Shown: positions 21,196-30,633, counted from the first letter of the stretch. The stretch is DNA of 64,000 bases from Marinomonas sp. THO17 (GCF_040436405.1 NZ_AP031575.1:2717501-2781500), one strand, 5' to 3'. Notes: generated by a model from the letters alone, not told the origin. A program made the numbers and translations.

Positions 21196-21815
21196 CGCTT
21201 TTTGTTTTCCTGCATTCTCAATTTGGCTTCGAAGCGATCAAGCTGTGTGCCAAATTTCTCTAGTTGATCGACGAAAGCCTCTACTTCAATTTTGCTGGGC
21301 AGTAATTGACTATTGGATTGTAAATGTTGCACCACTTGTATGCGTGCTGTGGTGGCAAAATTTTTGCTCCATGACCATTGAGCACGTAATAAGCGCGCCA
21401 AAGCTGCTGCGGGCAGGTCGCCAATGTGATCGGCTAATAAGCCTTCCCAGTCCAGTTCAAAGTTTTCCATTACCTTGTGTAAGGTCATTAAGGTTTGAGC
21501 ATTGCCTTGAATACGCAAGTCACCGTCAAAAAAACCATCGCCTTCGAGCAGTTTGCGATACGCCGAACTGGGCCCTTGTACCAAGGTATCCAGTTTGGGG
21601 TCTAACTCTATTTCGTCTAAAGAGTCTGGTTTGTATAGCATGACGCCTTGTTCAAGGATGTGTACTTGCAGAATCAAAGAAAAGTCTTCCACACAGAGAA
21701 ATACTTGTTGGCCAGCCAGTTTGCTTAATCTTTGTTGCGAAGGCACATCTTGTTGTAGCGCAAGATTGATACCATGTTCGATAGCGCTGATGGCGGTTAA
21801 GCTAAGTGAGCTCAT
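21192..21815 (-). CDS. ubiJ: Ubiquinone biosynthesis accessory factor UbiJ
   Basis: Lipid-binding accessory protein of the Ubi complex, 207 residues. The N-terminal SCP2 fold (about 15-120) is followed by a helical, coiled-coil tail (FVDQLEKFGTQLDRFEAKLRM), the UbiJ layout. In most gammaproteobacteria it lies between ubiE and ubiB; neither is here. It is the last gene of the minus-strand run after the DUF971 gene. Confidence 0.85.
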   Translation of the reverse strand: MSSLSLTAISAIEHGINLALQQDVPSQQRLSKLAGQQVFLCVEDFSLILQVHILEQGVMLYKPDSLDEIELDPKLDTLVQGPSSAYRKLLEGDGFFDGDLRIQGNAQTLMTLHKVMENFELDWEGLLADHIGDLPAAALARLLRAQWSWSKNFATTARIQVVQHLQSNSQLLPSKIEVEAFVDQLEKFGTQLDRFEAKLRMQENKKR

Positions 21816-21848
21816 GACAAGTTTCCCGATATTAGCGGTAATTTAGTA

Positions 21849-22226
21849 TTACAGCTGGTGGATTTGAATGACGGAAGTGTCCCGCGTCTTGCCTTCTTTT
21901 TCAAGGCGATCTAAATAAATTTGCCAGAGCTCAGCGTGATTAGAGCCCAATTTATGTAAGTATTCCCAGGTGAAAAGTCCGGAATCATGGCCATCATCAA
22001 AACTGATTTTCAAGGCGTAGTTACCTGCGCCTTCAATGTTTTGAATGGCAACGTCTTTCTTTCCGTATTGTAATATAGGCATTTGTAAACCATGACCACG
22101 TACTTCAGCCGAAGGGGAGTGTACCCTCAAATACTCTGCACTTAAGCGATAGCTTTGGCCATCTGAGAAGGCCAATTCCAGCTCTCGTGACTGTTTGTGA
22201 TAATGAATTTTGGTTGGTGTGGGCAT
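21849..22226 (-). CDS. DUF971 (GBBH-like N-terminal) protein
   Basis: Small 125-residue protein made of the domain also found at the N terminus of gamma-butyrobetaine hydroxylases. The hallmark L-SAEYLRVHSPSAEVRGHG and the closing F-DDGHDSGLFTWEYLH are both clear. The domain has been linked to Fe-S/zinc-type binding in other proteins; its role as a stand-alone protein is unknown. The start is taken at MPTPTKI (22226), with aagag upstream; the frame is open to 22280. It is 63 bases downstream of hslU, the same order as in Pseudomonas. Confidence 0.88.
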   Translation of the reverse strand: MPTPTKIHYHKQSRELELAFSDGQSYRLSAEYLRVHSPSAEVRGHGLQMPILQYGKKDVAIQNIEGAGNYALKISFDDGHDSGLFTWEYLHKLGSNHAELWQIYLDRLEKEGKTRDTSVIQIHQL

Positions 22227-22289
22227 GAGTTTACTCTTAATCATAAGGCGAACCACTAAAGCGTGGTTCGCACCAATCAAGCTCTAAGC

Positions 22290-23615
22290 CTACAAAATGT
22301 ATTGGCTTAGGTCTTCGTCTTTTGCAACTTCACCTAACTGTTCATCAACGTAGGCTGCAGTGATGTCAACTTGCTGACCTTCTGGCATATCGCAAGCGGA
22401 ATAGGATATTTCTTCTAATAGACGTTCAAGCACAGTATGTAAGCGACGCGCGCCAATGTTTTCAACCGTTTCGTTGACCTGACAAGCAATTTCGGCAATA
22501 CGGGTAATGCCTTCGTCAGTAAAGTTTAGATCAATATTTTCGGTTTTTGCTAGGGCAACGTATTGCTTAGTGAGAGACGCGTTAGGCTCTACCAAGATGC
22601 GTTTGAAATCCTCTACCGTCAAAGCATCCAGCTCAACACGAATGGGTAGACGACCTTGCAATTCTGGAATCAGATCTGATGGTTTGGTTAAGTGGAAAGC
22701 ACCAGAAGCGATAAATAGAATATGGTCAGTTTTGATCATGCCGTATTTGGTATTGACGGTGCAGCCTTCTACCAAAGGTAGCAAATCACGTTGTACTCCT
22801 TCGCGAGATACTTCACCGCTGGTACGTTCTGAACTTTTTGCTACTTTATCGATTTCATCTAAGAAGACGATACCATTCTGCTCAACCGCTTCCACCGCAC
22901 GAGCTTTAAGTTCATCTTCGTTAACCAGTTTGACTGCTTCCTCATCACGCACTTGACGTAAGGCATCTTTGACTTTGAGTTTGCGTTTTTTGGTTTTGTT
23001 GGAACCAAAGCTTGAGAACATGTTTTGCAGCTGGCTGGTCATTTCTTCCATGCCTGGTGGCGTCATGATTTCCACACCAACAGGTGCTTCGGCGACATCG
23101 ATATCAATTTCTTTATCGTCTAATTGGCCTTCACGCAATTTCTTACGAAAAATTTGACGAGTATTACTTTCGTTATTGAGTTCAGGGTCACCGCCTCGAG
23201 CAGGTGGAAGTAGCGCATCTAAAATACGATCTTCTGCCGCGTCTTCTGCTTTGTGGCGTAATTTCTCAGTTTCTTGTTCACGCAGCATCTTGATGGCCAT
23301 TTCCACTAAATCACGAATAATGGACTCCACATCACGACCCACATAGCCTACTTCGGTGAACTTGGTGGCTTCGATTTTAATGAAAGGCGCATTGGATAGT
23401 TTTGCCAAACGACGCGCAATTTCTGTTTTGCCGACTCCGGTAGGACCTATCATAAGGATATTTTTGGGCGTCACTTCGGCACGCATGTCTTCTGATAATT
23501 GCATACGACGCCAGCGGTTGCGTAAGGCGATGGCAACGGCTCGCTTGGCTTTTTGTTGTCCGATAATGTGATTGTCTAAGGCGTTAACCGTCTCTCTTGG
23601 GGTCATGCTGCTCAT
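22290..23615 (-). CDS. hslU: ATP-dependent protease ATPase subunit HslU
   Basis: AAA+ unfoldase that feeds proteins to HslV. The 441 residues include Walker A GPTGVGKT (57-64), the inserted I-domain (about 110-240), Walker [10 protein letters not shown] and a C-terminal tail DLSQYIL that docks into HslV. It follows hslV by 39 bases and shares its heat-shock promoter. Confidence 0.98.
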   Translation of the reverse strand: MSSMTPRETVNALDNHIIGQQKAKRAVAIALRNRWRRMQLSEDMRAEVTPKNILMIGPTGVGKTEIARRLAKLSNAPFIKIEATKFTEVGYVGRDVESIIRDLVEMAIKMLREQETEKLRHKAEDAAEDRILDALLPPARGGDPELNNESNTRQIFRKKLREGQLDDKEIDIDVAEAPVGVEIMTPPGMEEMTSQLQNMFSSFGSNKTKKRKLKVKDALRQVRDEEAVKLVNEDELKARAVEAVEQNGIVFLDEIDKVAKSSERTSGEVSREGVQRDLLPLVEGCTVNTKYGMIKTDHILFIASGAFHLTKPSDLIPELQGRLPIRVELDALTVEDFKRILVEPNASLTKQYVALAKTENIDLNFTDEGITRIAEIACQVNETVENIGARRLHTVLERLLEEISYSACDMPEGQQVDITAAYVDEQLGEVAKDEDLSQYIL

Positions 23616-23654
23616 GAATTTATCTCTTTAAAAAGGTGTTCAGTGGCGGTTGAG

Positions 23655-24206
23655 TTAAACGGATTTGTCTTCCAACTTGGCTTCAACAGCGATTTCTTCA
23701 ATAGTGAGATTGTGGTTGGTGAATACGCAGATGTCTGCTGCGATGTTCAAACTTTTTTCCACAATCTCTTTGGCTGATAAGTCTGTGTTGTCAATCAAAG
23801 CACGTGCCGCGGCTTCAGCGTAATTACCTCCAGAGCCAATGGCTAATGCCCCGTGTTGTGGTTCGACCACATCACCGGTACCTGTGATAATTAGAGTGCT
23901 TTCTTGATTTGCCACAATCAGCATGGCTTCTAATTTGCGCAGGGCGCGATCTGAACGCCAATCTTTGGCAAGATCAACGGCAGCGCGAACCAGATGGCCT
24001 TGGTGTTTTTCCAGTTGCCCTTCAAAGCGTTCGAATAAGGTGAAGGCATCAGCGGTGCCACCGGCAAAGCCTGCAATGACTTCACCATGGTATAGACGGC
24101 GAACCTTGCGGGCATTGCCTTTCATTACTGTATTACCAAGTGATACTTGTCCATCGCCACCTACGACGACTTGATTGCCTTTGCGTACAGTTAGAATCGT
24201 TGTCAT
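23655..24206 (-). CDS. hslV: ATP-dependent protease proteolytic subunit HslV
   Basis: Threonine peptidase of the HslUV (ClpYQ) complex, 183 residues. Removal of Met1 exposes catalytic Thr2 ([10 protein letters not shown]). The lysine of GNARKVRRL and the GSGGNYA segment are conserved. A ggagt site stands 7 bases before the ATG. A sigma-32 promoter lies immediately upstream. Confidence 0.98.
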   Translation of the reverse strand: MTTILTVRKGNQVVVGGDGQVSLGNTVMKGNARKVRRLYHGEVIAGFAGGTADAFTLFERFEGQLEKHQGHLVRAAVDLAKDWRSDRALRKLEAMLIVANQESTLIITGTGDVVEPQHGALAIGSGGNYAEAAARALIDNTDLSAKEIVEKSLNIAADICVFTNHNLTIEEIAVEAKLEDKSV

Positions 24207-24232
24207 GCTTTACTCCAATTTCGATTCTATCA

Positions 24233-24260
24233 AAATGGGGACGGACAATAGGATTTCAAG
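24233..24260 (-). promoter_or_regulatory. Sigma-32 (RpoH) heat-shock promoter of hslVU
   Basis: On the minus strand CTTGAAA (24260-24254) is followed after 13 bases by CCCCATTT (24240-24233). Both match the sigma-32 -35 and -10 consensus almost perfectly, 27 bases upstream of hslV. Heat-shock control of hslVU is established in E. coli. Confidence 0.88.
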
Positions 24261-24300
24261 CACAGCAGAGAGATTACCTAGATGGGTTCAGAATCCGCCC

Positions 24301-24939
24301 TTAATCTTCTTTCTTTACCGTATAAGAAAAGGAAGTGATGTCCATTGATACCAACTTGTCCTCGGCACGATTCATTTTTGATCGGGACACATAGGGCCCA
24401 AGGATGACTCGGAACCAAGGGCGACCATCTTTGTCTGTGGTTTGGCGAATATTGGTCTCTACTAATCCAGATAAGATCAATTTTGCACGTAAACGATCTG
24501 CGTCGTCTGAATTGCGGAAAGACGCAGCTTGCAGCATGTAATAGAAATCTTGTTCACCACGCGGTGTAGATTGGTAAGCATCAACGTGGCTGGTATCGAC
24601 TTCGCTGTCCTGCAAAATTTGATAGAACTCAAAGTTATCTTTTTTCGTTGTCGTAGTTGTTTTTTCTTTGGTCTTGGCCTTTTCAACCTGCTTAGGCTTA
24701 GCTTTTTCCACAACTTTGGCTTTTGTTGGTGCCGTAGGTTTTGGTGTTTGCTTGGCTTTAGCAGCTTCAGTATTGACTTGGCTAAGTTGTATTAAAGCGT
24801 AAATAAAGGCCACTAAGACAGCTGGGATGAGTAACCATAACAACCAAGGTGTTTTTCGTTTTGCAGGCGGTGGTGTACGACGAGTCGCGCCTTTTTTGGG
24901 ACGGCTACCTTTGCTGGCGATGTAAAATGGCTTAAACAT
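24301..24939 (-). CDS. FtsN-like SPOR-domain cell division protein
   Basis: Bitopic inner-membrane protein. A short basic cytoplasmic tail is followed by one transmembrane helix (PWLLWLLIPAVLVAFIYALI), a Lys/Thr/Ala-rich periplasmic linker, and a C-terminal SPOR domain (about the last 80 residues, starting at DFYYMLQAASF) that binds denuded peptidoglycan at the septum. Layout and position next to hslV match the FtsN-like gene of pseudomonads. The start is uncertain: ATG 24939 is given (212 residues), but TTG 24960 would add seven; neither has a good ribosome-binding site. Confidence 0.85.
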   Translation of the reverse strand: MFKPFYIASKGSRPKKGATRRTPPPAKRKTPWLLWLLIPAVLVAFIYALIQLSQVNTEAAKAKQTPKPTAPTKAKVVEKAKPKQVEKAKTKEKTTTTTKKDNFEFYQILQDSEVDTSHVDAYQSTPRGEQDFYYMLQAASFRNSDDADRLRAKLILSGLVETNIRQTTDKDGRPWFRVILGPYVSRSKMNRAEDKLVSMDITSFSYTVKKED

Positions 24940-24989
24940 ATCGGGTATTTGGGTACTCAAATCATTAGGTGCACATTATGCGTTGTCGA

Positions 24990-27221
24990 CTAGTAAGTTT
25001 CCAGTGGATCAACGTCGATTGCGAAACGCATTTTATGCTGTTTTGTCGCCTGTTCCAACCAGTGAGTAATGACTTGTGTTGCTTGGTGTAGAGGTGCACG
25101 CTGAGCGGACTTTAAGGATATCAAAGCGCGATGCTGCCCAGCCTTGCGTACAATGATAGCAGCATAAGGTCCAACCCAATAAACATCCTTGGGTAAAATG
25201 GGGGCTAAATCGATTTTCATGGCATGAAAAAACTGCATGGCTTCTTGCTCATTTGCCGACTCTGCTCGCACTATGACTTGATGATAAAAGGGCGGTAAAG
25301 ACAAAGATTTCCGCTCGGCTAATCCTTCAATGGCGAATTGTTCGTAGCCAGAATGACATAAACATTCGATGGCGGCATGGTCTGGATGATAAGTTTGTAA
25401 CAGTACATGGCCGGGCTTTTTCGCCCGCCCGGCACGTCCGGCCACTTGGGTGATAAGTTGAGCCGTGCGCTCCATCCCACGAAAATCCGACGAAAATAAT
25501 CCCGCATCGGCGTCCATAATAATCACCAAGGTGACATTGGGGAAATGGTGGCCTTTGGCCAGCATTTGAGTGCCAATTAAGATGGCTTGATCATGTTCAT
25601 GGATTTTTTGCGTTAGTTTAGTCATCGCCGTCTTGCCTTGCGTACTGTCGCGATCAATGCGTAACACGGGGGTGTCTTTAAACAAGCTGCTTAACTGGGT
25701 CTCTAGCTGCTCGGTGCCTTCGCCAACGGTGAACAGCTCATCGCTATGGCAATCGGGACATTGATGTATCAAGGCTTTTTGTGCGTCACAATGATGGCAG
25801 TGCAACTTATTGGCACCTTTGTGTACCGTCAGATTGACATCACAATGATCGCAAGTAGCAATCCAACCACATTGATGACACATGAGAGTAGGTGCGTAAC
25901 CACGACGATTGAGAAATATCAGCACCTGTTCTTTTCTGGCCAAAGTTTGCTTGATATTTACCAAAGCGGTTTCACTAAAACCGTGGACTAATTGTTGTCC
26001 ACGTAGATCGACTCGTTCCATAATGGGTGGTTTCGCATCACCGGCTCTATGGCGCAGTTTGAGCCAAGAAAAACGTTGTTGCAAAGCGTTAGCAAGACTT
26101 TCGTATGAAGGTGTTGCGGAAGCCAATAACACAGGAATGTTTCTGGACTGAGCGCGTTTTATCGCTAAATCCCGAGCGTGATAACGGAATTTTTCGTGTT
26201 GCTTATAGGATGCATCATGTTCTTCGTCAATGACGATTAAACTCAAATGGGGGGCTGGGACAAATACTGCTGAACGTGTGCCAATGATGATTTTAGCGTG
26301 GCCATTGGCAGCCAATAACCAAGCGTCTAAGCGCTCTCTGTCGTTCATGTTGGAATGCATTAATACAATGTCAGTATTAAAACGCACTTCAAAACGCTTT
26401 AAGGTTTGTGGTGTAAGACCAATTTCAGGCACCATCACCAGCACTTGTTGACCCTTATTGACGTACTCTTCTATTAAACGCAAAAAGACTTCTGTTTTAC
26501 CGCTACCTGTTACGCCATCCAGCAAAGCAACATGAAATTGATGGCTGTGTTGTTGTAGCCTTTCAATGGCTTGGCTTTGTTCAGGATTGAGAGTAGGAGG
26601 TACTTGTGTTTGATGAGTGTGTTTTTCTCCTGCTTTGTTAAAGGCGCGGGGTTCTCTTCTCACTAGACCTTTTTCTTCTAGTGTTTTGCCTGCCGCATGA
26701 GCCAAATCCAATACCGCGGTTGCTTGTTGACTTAAACCATTTGGATGTTGTTGTACTGCTTTGAGAAAGTCTTGTTGCCGTGGAGCGCGATTAAGTTGGG
26801 TAAGGTCATAGGTACGTCCTAAATCGGTAGTGAACCACCAATTTTCAGTGCGAAATTCCGCATTCTCTCCTTTGCGCAGTAATACGGGTAAAGCGTGAAA
26901 AAGCACATCGCCAATGGGGTGGTGATAGTAGCGAGCGGCCCACAAACACAGTGACATAAGTTCATCTGTCAGAACGGGTGCTTTGTCATGTAATGAAGTA
27001 AGCGGCTTAACCTCATCAGGGTTCCATTCGGTCTGCTGGCTTAATGCTACTATGACACCGATACGGCTGCTTTTACCAAAGGGCACTTTGACGCGCATTC
27101 CAGGTTTTAAGTCGTGACGCAGGGCGATGGCTTTGGGAACTTTATAATCGAACAGAGTGCGCAATGGCACAGGCAGAGCCACTTTAATGTAGGGAGACTG
27201 GGTTAGTAGTTGCTCTTGCAT
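24990..27221 (-). CDS. priA: Primosomal protein N' (replication restart helicase PriA)
   Basis: Superfamily 2 DNA helicase that reloads the replisome at stalled forks. The 743 residues show the N-terminal 3'-DNA-binding domain, Walker A GVTGSGKTEVF, the DEEH box, and the paired zinc-binding cysteines typical of PriA (CHQCGWIATCDHC, then CHHCDA and CPDC). Motif VI is QVAGRAGRA. It heads the minus-strand run and is divergent from rpmE. Confidence 0.97.
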   Translation of the reverse strand: MQEQLLTQSPYIKVALPVPLRTLFDYKVPKAIALRHDLKPGMRVKVPFGKSSRIGVIVALSQQTEWNPDEVKPLTSLHDKAPVLTDELMSLCLWAARYYHHPIGDVLFHALPVLLRKGENAEFRTENWWFTTDLGRTYDLTQLNRAPRQQDFLKAVQQHPNGLSQQATAVLDLAHAAGKTLEEKGLVRREPRAFNKAGEKHTHQTQVPPTLNPEQSQAIERLQQHSHQFHVALLDGVTGSGKTEVFLRLIEEYVNKGQQVLVMVPEIGLTPQTLKRFEVRFNTDIVLMHSNMNDRERLDAWLLAANGHAKIIIGTRSAVFVPAPHLSLIVIDEEHDASYKQHEKFRYHARDLAIKRAQSRNIPVLLASATPSYESLANALQQRFSWLKLRHRAGDAKPPIMERVDLRGQQLVHGFSETALVNIKQTLARKEQVLIFLNRRGYAPTLMCHQCGWIATCDHCDVNLTVHKGANKLHCHHCDAQKALIHQCPDCHSDELFTVGEGTEQLETQLSSLFKDTPVLRIDRDSTQGKTAMTKLTQKIHEHDQAILIGTQMLAKGHHFPNVTLVIIMDADAGLFSSDFRGMERTAQLITQVAGRAGRAKKPGHVLLQTYHPDHAAIECLCHSGYEQFAIEGLAERKSLSLPPFYHQVIVRAESANEQEAMQFFHAMKIDLAPILPKDVYWVGPYAAIIVRKAGQHRALISLKSAQRAPLHQATQVITHWLEQATKQHKMRFAIDVDPLETY

Positions 27222-27342
27222 CTGCTCTGTTAAGCCTTGTTTAGTAAGGAAAAAAATTCGCTAATTACACGTCTGTTAAGTTTACGCTAGATCAAGGGCG
27301 ATACGCGAGTGAGAAATTTATCGCAAAAGCGCCATAAAGGAC

Positions 27343-27371
27343 TTGATGAATTGCCAATTGATCCCTAGAAT
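27343..27371 (+). promoter_or_regulatory. Candidate sigma-70 promoter of rpmE
   Basis: TTGATG and TAGAAT are separated by exactly 17 bases in the priA-rpmE gap, 118 bases before the rpmE start. The leader that follows contains two TGTACAA copies. The assignment rests on consensus match only. Confidence 0.5.
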
Positions 27372-27488
27372 ACGCGGTTCTTGGTACCACTGTACAATGT
27401 CTGTACAACGAATCGTGCGGTGCTTGACGAGGCGAAAGCCCATATTTGTCGATCAAGTGGCGGCACACCAAACTTTAAGGTAAAAACG

Positions 27489-27704
27489 ATGAAAAAAGAG
27501 ATCCACCCAAATTACTCTGCGATTACTGCAACTTGCACTTGTGGTAACACTTTGAGCCTAAACTCTACCATCGGCAAAGACATGCACATTGATGTATGCA
27601 GTAACTGCCACCCATTCTACACAGGTCAGCAAAAAATGCTTGATACTGGTGGTCGTGTTGATCGCTTCAACAAGCGTTTCGGAGCACGTCGTACTGCTAA
27701 GTAA
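27489..27704 (+). CDS. rpmE: 50S ribosomal protein L31, zinc-binding form
   Basis: Ribosomal protein of 71 residues. ATG 27489 is chosen because [12 protein letters not shown] is the conserved L31 start and aagg lies 8 bases upstream. Cys16, Cys18, Cys37 and Cys40 (CTC and CSNC) form the zinc site of the C+ paralogue, which in many bacteria is replaced by a zinc-free form under zinc limitation. Confidence 0.98.
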   Translation: MKKEIHPNYSAITATCTCGNTLSLNSTIGKDMHIDVCSNCHPFYTGQQKMLDTGGRVDRFNKRFGARRTAK

Positions 27705-27712
27705 TTGGTGGA

Positions 27713-28495
27713 ATGATCATGAGATTACAAAAAAAGCGCCCAGTTTTCTTGGCGCTTTTTTTATGCCTGTCATTTGGCGCTCAAGCCGAAGACGAGTGTC
27801 GTGCGCAAGGTCCATTGGAGAGCGCTAAAATAAAACGCGTAGTAGATGGTGACACTGTCCACTTTGTAGATGGTCGTAAAGTTCGTTTGGTGGGTATAAA
27901 TACCCCAGAGCTAGATCATAAAACAGCACAGCATGAACCCTATGCGGAAGCAGCGAGAGACTATTTGAGTAGCTTGCTTGATGGTGATGTTTACTTTCAA
28001 GCGGCTCAGGATAGCGAAGATAGATACGGTCGTAAGCTGTATTACCTATTCGATAAAGATCGTATTTCGATAACAAGTCAGTTATTATCTGCAGGGCTTG
28101 GTTATCGTATTGCGGTGCCACCCAATTTGTCTTATCAGACCTGCTTTGAACAAGCAGAAACATTGGCCCGCAGCGCGCATAAAAGGTTATGGCAAAACAC
28201 ATTGCAATGGCAGCCAAAAGCTGGTTTTGCAATTGCGAGAGTCAATATCTCTTCTGTTACCCGCAACCGAGGAGGCTGGTGGCTAGAAACTCAATATGAT
28301 CTGGTTATCAACTTACCACCCTATGTTGCAGATTACTGGCCAGCGCAAAAAGTCTTTGCTTTGCAGGGAAAAGTGCTTGAAGTTAGAGGGTGGCAACATA
28401 ATAGAAAAAACCGTAACGCTGCTTTTAAAGCTTGGGTTTTGTCGGTGAGACATCCCAAGGATTTGCGTGAAGTCAAGGAGACTTTCGCGAACTGA
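27713..28495 (+). CDS. Secreted thermonuclease-like (SNase) protein
   Basis: Nuclease-family protein of 260 residues. The signal peptide (RLQKKRP, then VFLALFLCLSFG, cleavage after AQA) is followed by the staphylococcal-nuclease-like domain with VVDGDTVHF, RLVGINTPELD and DRYGRKL, which hold the calcium and catalytic residues. A C-terminal part of about 100 residues has no family I recognise. It starts only 8 bases after rpmE; ATG 27713 or 27719 are both possible. The rpmE terminator lies inside its first codons. Confidence 0.88.
   Translation: MIMRLQKKRPVFLALFLCLSFGAQAEDECRAQGPLESAKIKRVVDGDTVHFVDGRKVRLVGINTPELDHKTAQHEPYAEAARDYLSSLLDGDVYFQAAQDSEDRYGRKLYYLFDKDRISITSQLLSAGLGYRIAVPPNLSYQTCFEQAETLARSAHKRLWQNTLQWQPKAGFAIARVNISSVTRNRGGWWLETQYDLVINLPPYVADYWPAQKVFALQGKVLEVRGWQHNRKNRNAAFKAWVLSVRHPKDLREVKETFAN
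27729..27762 (+). terminator. Rho-independent terminator of rpmE, inside the nuclease gene
   Basis: AAAAAAAGCGCC and GGCGCTTTTTTT form a perfect 12-bp stem with a 10-base loop, 25 bases past the rpmE stop. It has the shape of a strong intrinsic terminator, yet it falls on codons 6-17 of the nuclease gene and encodes the signal-peptide core. Confidence 0.85.
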
Positions 28496-28582
28496 TTGAT
28501 AGAATATTCCGATGGCTTTGTGCTTTAAACAATTTGGTAGATAGATTATTCTGACGACCCAAAATGATAAGGTGTCACTTTT

Positions 28583-28610
28583 TGATGTCATGTATCTGAT
28601 GTAATGATGT
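28583..28610 (+). repeat. Three TGATGT copies upstream of maeB
   Basis: TGATGT occurs at 28583, 28597 and 28605, flanked by TTTTTGA and TCAAAAA, 60-90 bases before the malic enzyme start. It might be a binding site; it could also be chance in AT-rich sequence. Confidence 0.3.
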
Positions 28611-28670
28611 CAAAAACAAGGCCCAGAAAAGCAATTAATTAAATAACACCTAACAGACGGAAACATAATA

Positions 28671-29939
28671 ATGGCAGAAGATATGAAGCAAGCCGCATTG
28701 GATTACCATGCCAATCCAGTCCCAGGTAAATTGAGTATTACCATTTCAAAACCAACAGCAACGTCTCGTGACCTTTCTTTGGCTTACAGTCCTGGTGTCG
28801 CTGAGCCTTGTCGTGAGATCGCAAAAGATCCTGAAAATGCTTTCCGTTATACAGGTAAAGGTAACTTGGTTGCGGTTATTTCTGATGGTTCCGCTATTCT
28901 TGGTCTCGGTAACCTTGGTCCATTGGCGAGTAAGCCAGTAATGGAAGGTAAAGGTCTTCTTTTCAAACGTTTTGCCGGCATTAACTCAGTTGATGTAGAA
29001 GTGGAATCTGAGAGCCCACAAGCTTTTATCGACACAGTCGCGCGTATAGCGAATACTTACGGTGGTATCAACCTAGAAGACATCAAAGCACCAGAATGTT
29101 TTGAAATTGAACGTCAATTGATTGAACGTTGTTCTATTCCGGTATTCCACGATGATCAACACGGAACGGCAATTGTAACGGCTGCGGGTTTGATAAATGC
29201 CCTTGAACTACAAGGCAAAGCATTAGCGGATGCTAAGATTGTTTGTTTGGGTGCGGGTGCCGCAGCAACAGCTTGTATGAAATTGATCATTGCATGTGGT
29301 GCACAGCGCGACAATATCTTTGTGCTTGATCGTAAAGGTGTAATCCACTCTGGTCGTGACGATCTAAACCAATTCAAAGCCATGTTCGCTATCGATACGG
29401 ATAAGCGTACTTTGGATGACGCGATCGATGGTGCAGACGTTTTCATCGGTGTCTCTGGCCCAGATTTATTGTCAGCAGAGCAATTGAGCAAAATGGCTGC
29501 TAAGCCTGTGGTCTTTGCTTGTTCTAACCCTGATCCAGAAATCAGTCCAGAATTGGCCCATCAAACTCGTTCAGATTTGATCATGGCAACAGGTCGTTCA
29601 GACTATCCAAATCAGGTAAATAACGTATTAGGCTTCCCATTTATTTTCCGTGGTGCGCTTGATGTTCGAGCGACTCAGATCAATGAAGAGATGAAAGTTG
29701 CTGCTGTTCACGCTTTGAAAGATTTGGCAAAAGAAGAAGCACCTGCTGATGTAGTTGAAGCATACGGTGGTGCAGCATTGAGTTTTGGTAAAGACTACAT
29801 CTTGCCTAAGCCAATGGATGCTCGCTTGTTGAATGTTGTGTCGGCAGCGGTGGCGAAAGCAGCCGTAGATTCTGGTGTAGCTCAGCTTCCTTACCCAGAT
29901 TTTTACCCACTAGAGAATCTAGATCACTTCGGTGCTTAA
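28671..29939 (+). CDS. maeB: NADP-type malic enzyme, short form
   Basis: Oxidative decarboxylation of malate to pyruvate. The 422 residues contain the malic domain (SPGVAEPCREI, catalytic lysine region GKGNLVAVISDGS) and the NAD(P)-binding domain (VCLGAGAAATACMK). It lacks the C-terminal phosphotransacetylase-like domain of enterobacterial MaeB (about 760 residues), so it is the short form found in pseudomonads and Gram-positives. Cofactor preference is inferred. It is a single gene with its own terminator. Confidence 0.93.
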   Translation: MAEDMKQAALDYHANPVPGKLSITISKPTATSRDLSLAYSPGVAEPCREIAKDPENAFRYTGKGNLVAVISDGSAILGLGNLGPLASKPVMEGKGLLFKRFAGINSVDVEVESESPQAFIDTVARIANTYGGINLEDIKAPECFEIERQLIERCSIPVFHDDQHGTAIVTAAGLINALELQGKALADAKIVCLGAGAAATACMKLIIACGAQRDNIFVLDRKGVIHSGRDDLNQFKAMFAIDTDKRTLDDAIDGADVFIGVSGPDLLSAEQLSKMAAKPVVFACSNPDPEISPELAHQTRSDLIMATGRSDYPNQVNNVLGFPFIFRGALDVRATQINEEMKVAAVHALKDLAKEEAPADVVEAYGGAALSFGKDYILPKPMDARLLNVVSAAVAKAAVDSGVAQLPYPDFYPLENLDHFGA

Positions 29940-29979
29940 GGGCTCTAAGTAATGAGGAACAAGCGTTTCTCATTATTGG

Positions 29980-30014
29980 AAAAAGGCGATACTCAGTAGA
30001 GTGTCGCCTTTTTT
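29980..30014 (+). terminator. Terminator after maeB
   Basis: AAAAAGGCGATACTC pairs with GAGTGTCGCCTTTTT (15 pairs, one a G-U) around loop AGTA, followed by T. A canonical strong terminator. Confidence 0.9.
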
Positions 30015-30072
30015 ATGGCGTGTGAAAAGCAATAAACAGCTCGATATTAGTAATATTGTTGGGAGAAAAAGC

Positions 30073-30633
30073 ATGAGATTGGCAATTTTCTGCGGTTCTT
30101 CATTAGGAAACAATGAAGGATTTCGAGAAAGTACCGAGTTGCTTGGTCAATACTTGGCAGAGCAGGGCGTGGATATAGTATACGGTGGCGGTAATGTTGG
30201 CCTCATGGGGTGCATTGCTAATTCTGTTCTTGCGGCTGGTGGACAGGTTATTGGTGTGATACCAGATCACCTTAAACAGAAAGAAATTGCCCATTTGGGG
30301 TTGAGTGAGTTGCATGTGGTTGCTGACATGCATGAACGTAAAGCCAAGATGATGGCTCTGGCCGATGGTTTTGTGGCCTTGCCGGGTGGCGTCGGCACCT
30401 TGGAAGAAATGTTTGAGGTTTGGACTTGGGGGCAACTTGGCCTGCACAACAAACCTTGCGCTTTTTATAATGTAAAAGCTTTTTATGACCCCTTGTTTAG
30501 CATGGTGGCAAGTATGCAAGAAGCAGGATTTGTGAAGTCCGTTTATCTTGATATGTTGATTAGAGAGTCCACTCCAGAAGCATTGCTTAAGGCGATCAAG
30601 GCTTATCAAGCACCTGCTTCAAAATGGTCATAA
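30073..30633 (+). CDS. LOG family protein (TIGR00730)
   Basis: Rossmann-fold protein of 186 residues with VYGGGNVGLMG and LPGGVGTLEEMFEV, the phosphate-binding and catalytic motifs of LOG enzymes, which hydrolyse nucleoside 5'-monophosphates (in plants, cytokinin ribotides). Often mislabelled lysine decarboxylase. ATG 30073 has gggag 7 bases upstream; the frame is open to 30001, but that would overlap the maeB terminator. The physiological substrate here is unknown. Confidence 0.9.
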   Translation: MRLAIFCGSSLGNNEGFRESTELLGQYLAEQGVDIVYGGGNVGLMGCIANSVLAAGGQVIGVIPDHLKQKEIAHLGLSELHVVADMHERKAKMMALADGFVALPGGVGTLEEMFEVWTWGQLGLHNKPCAFYNVKAFYDPLFSMVASMQEAGFVKSVYLDMLIRESTPEALLKAIKAYQAPASKWS

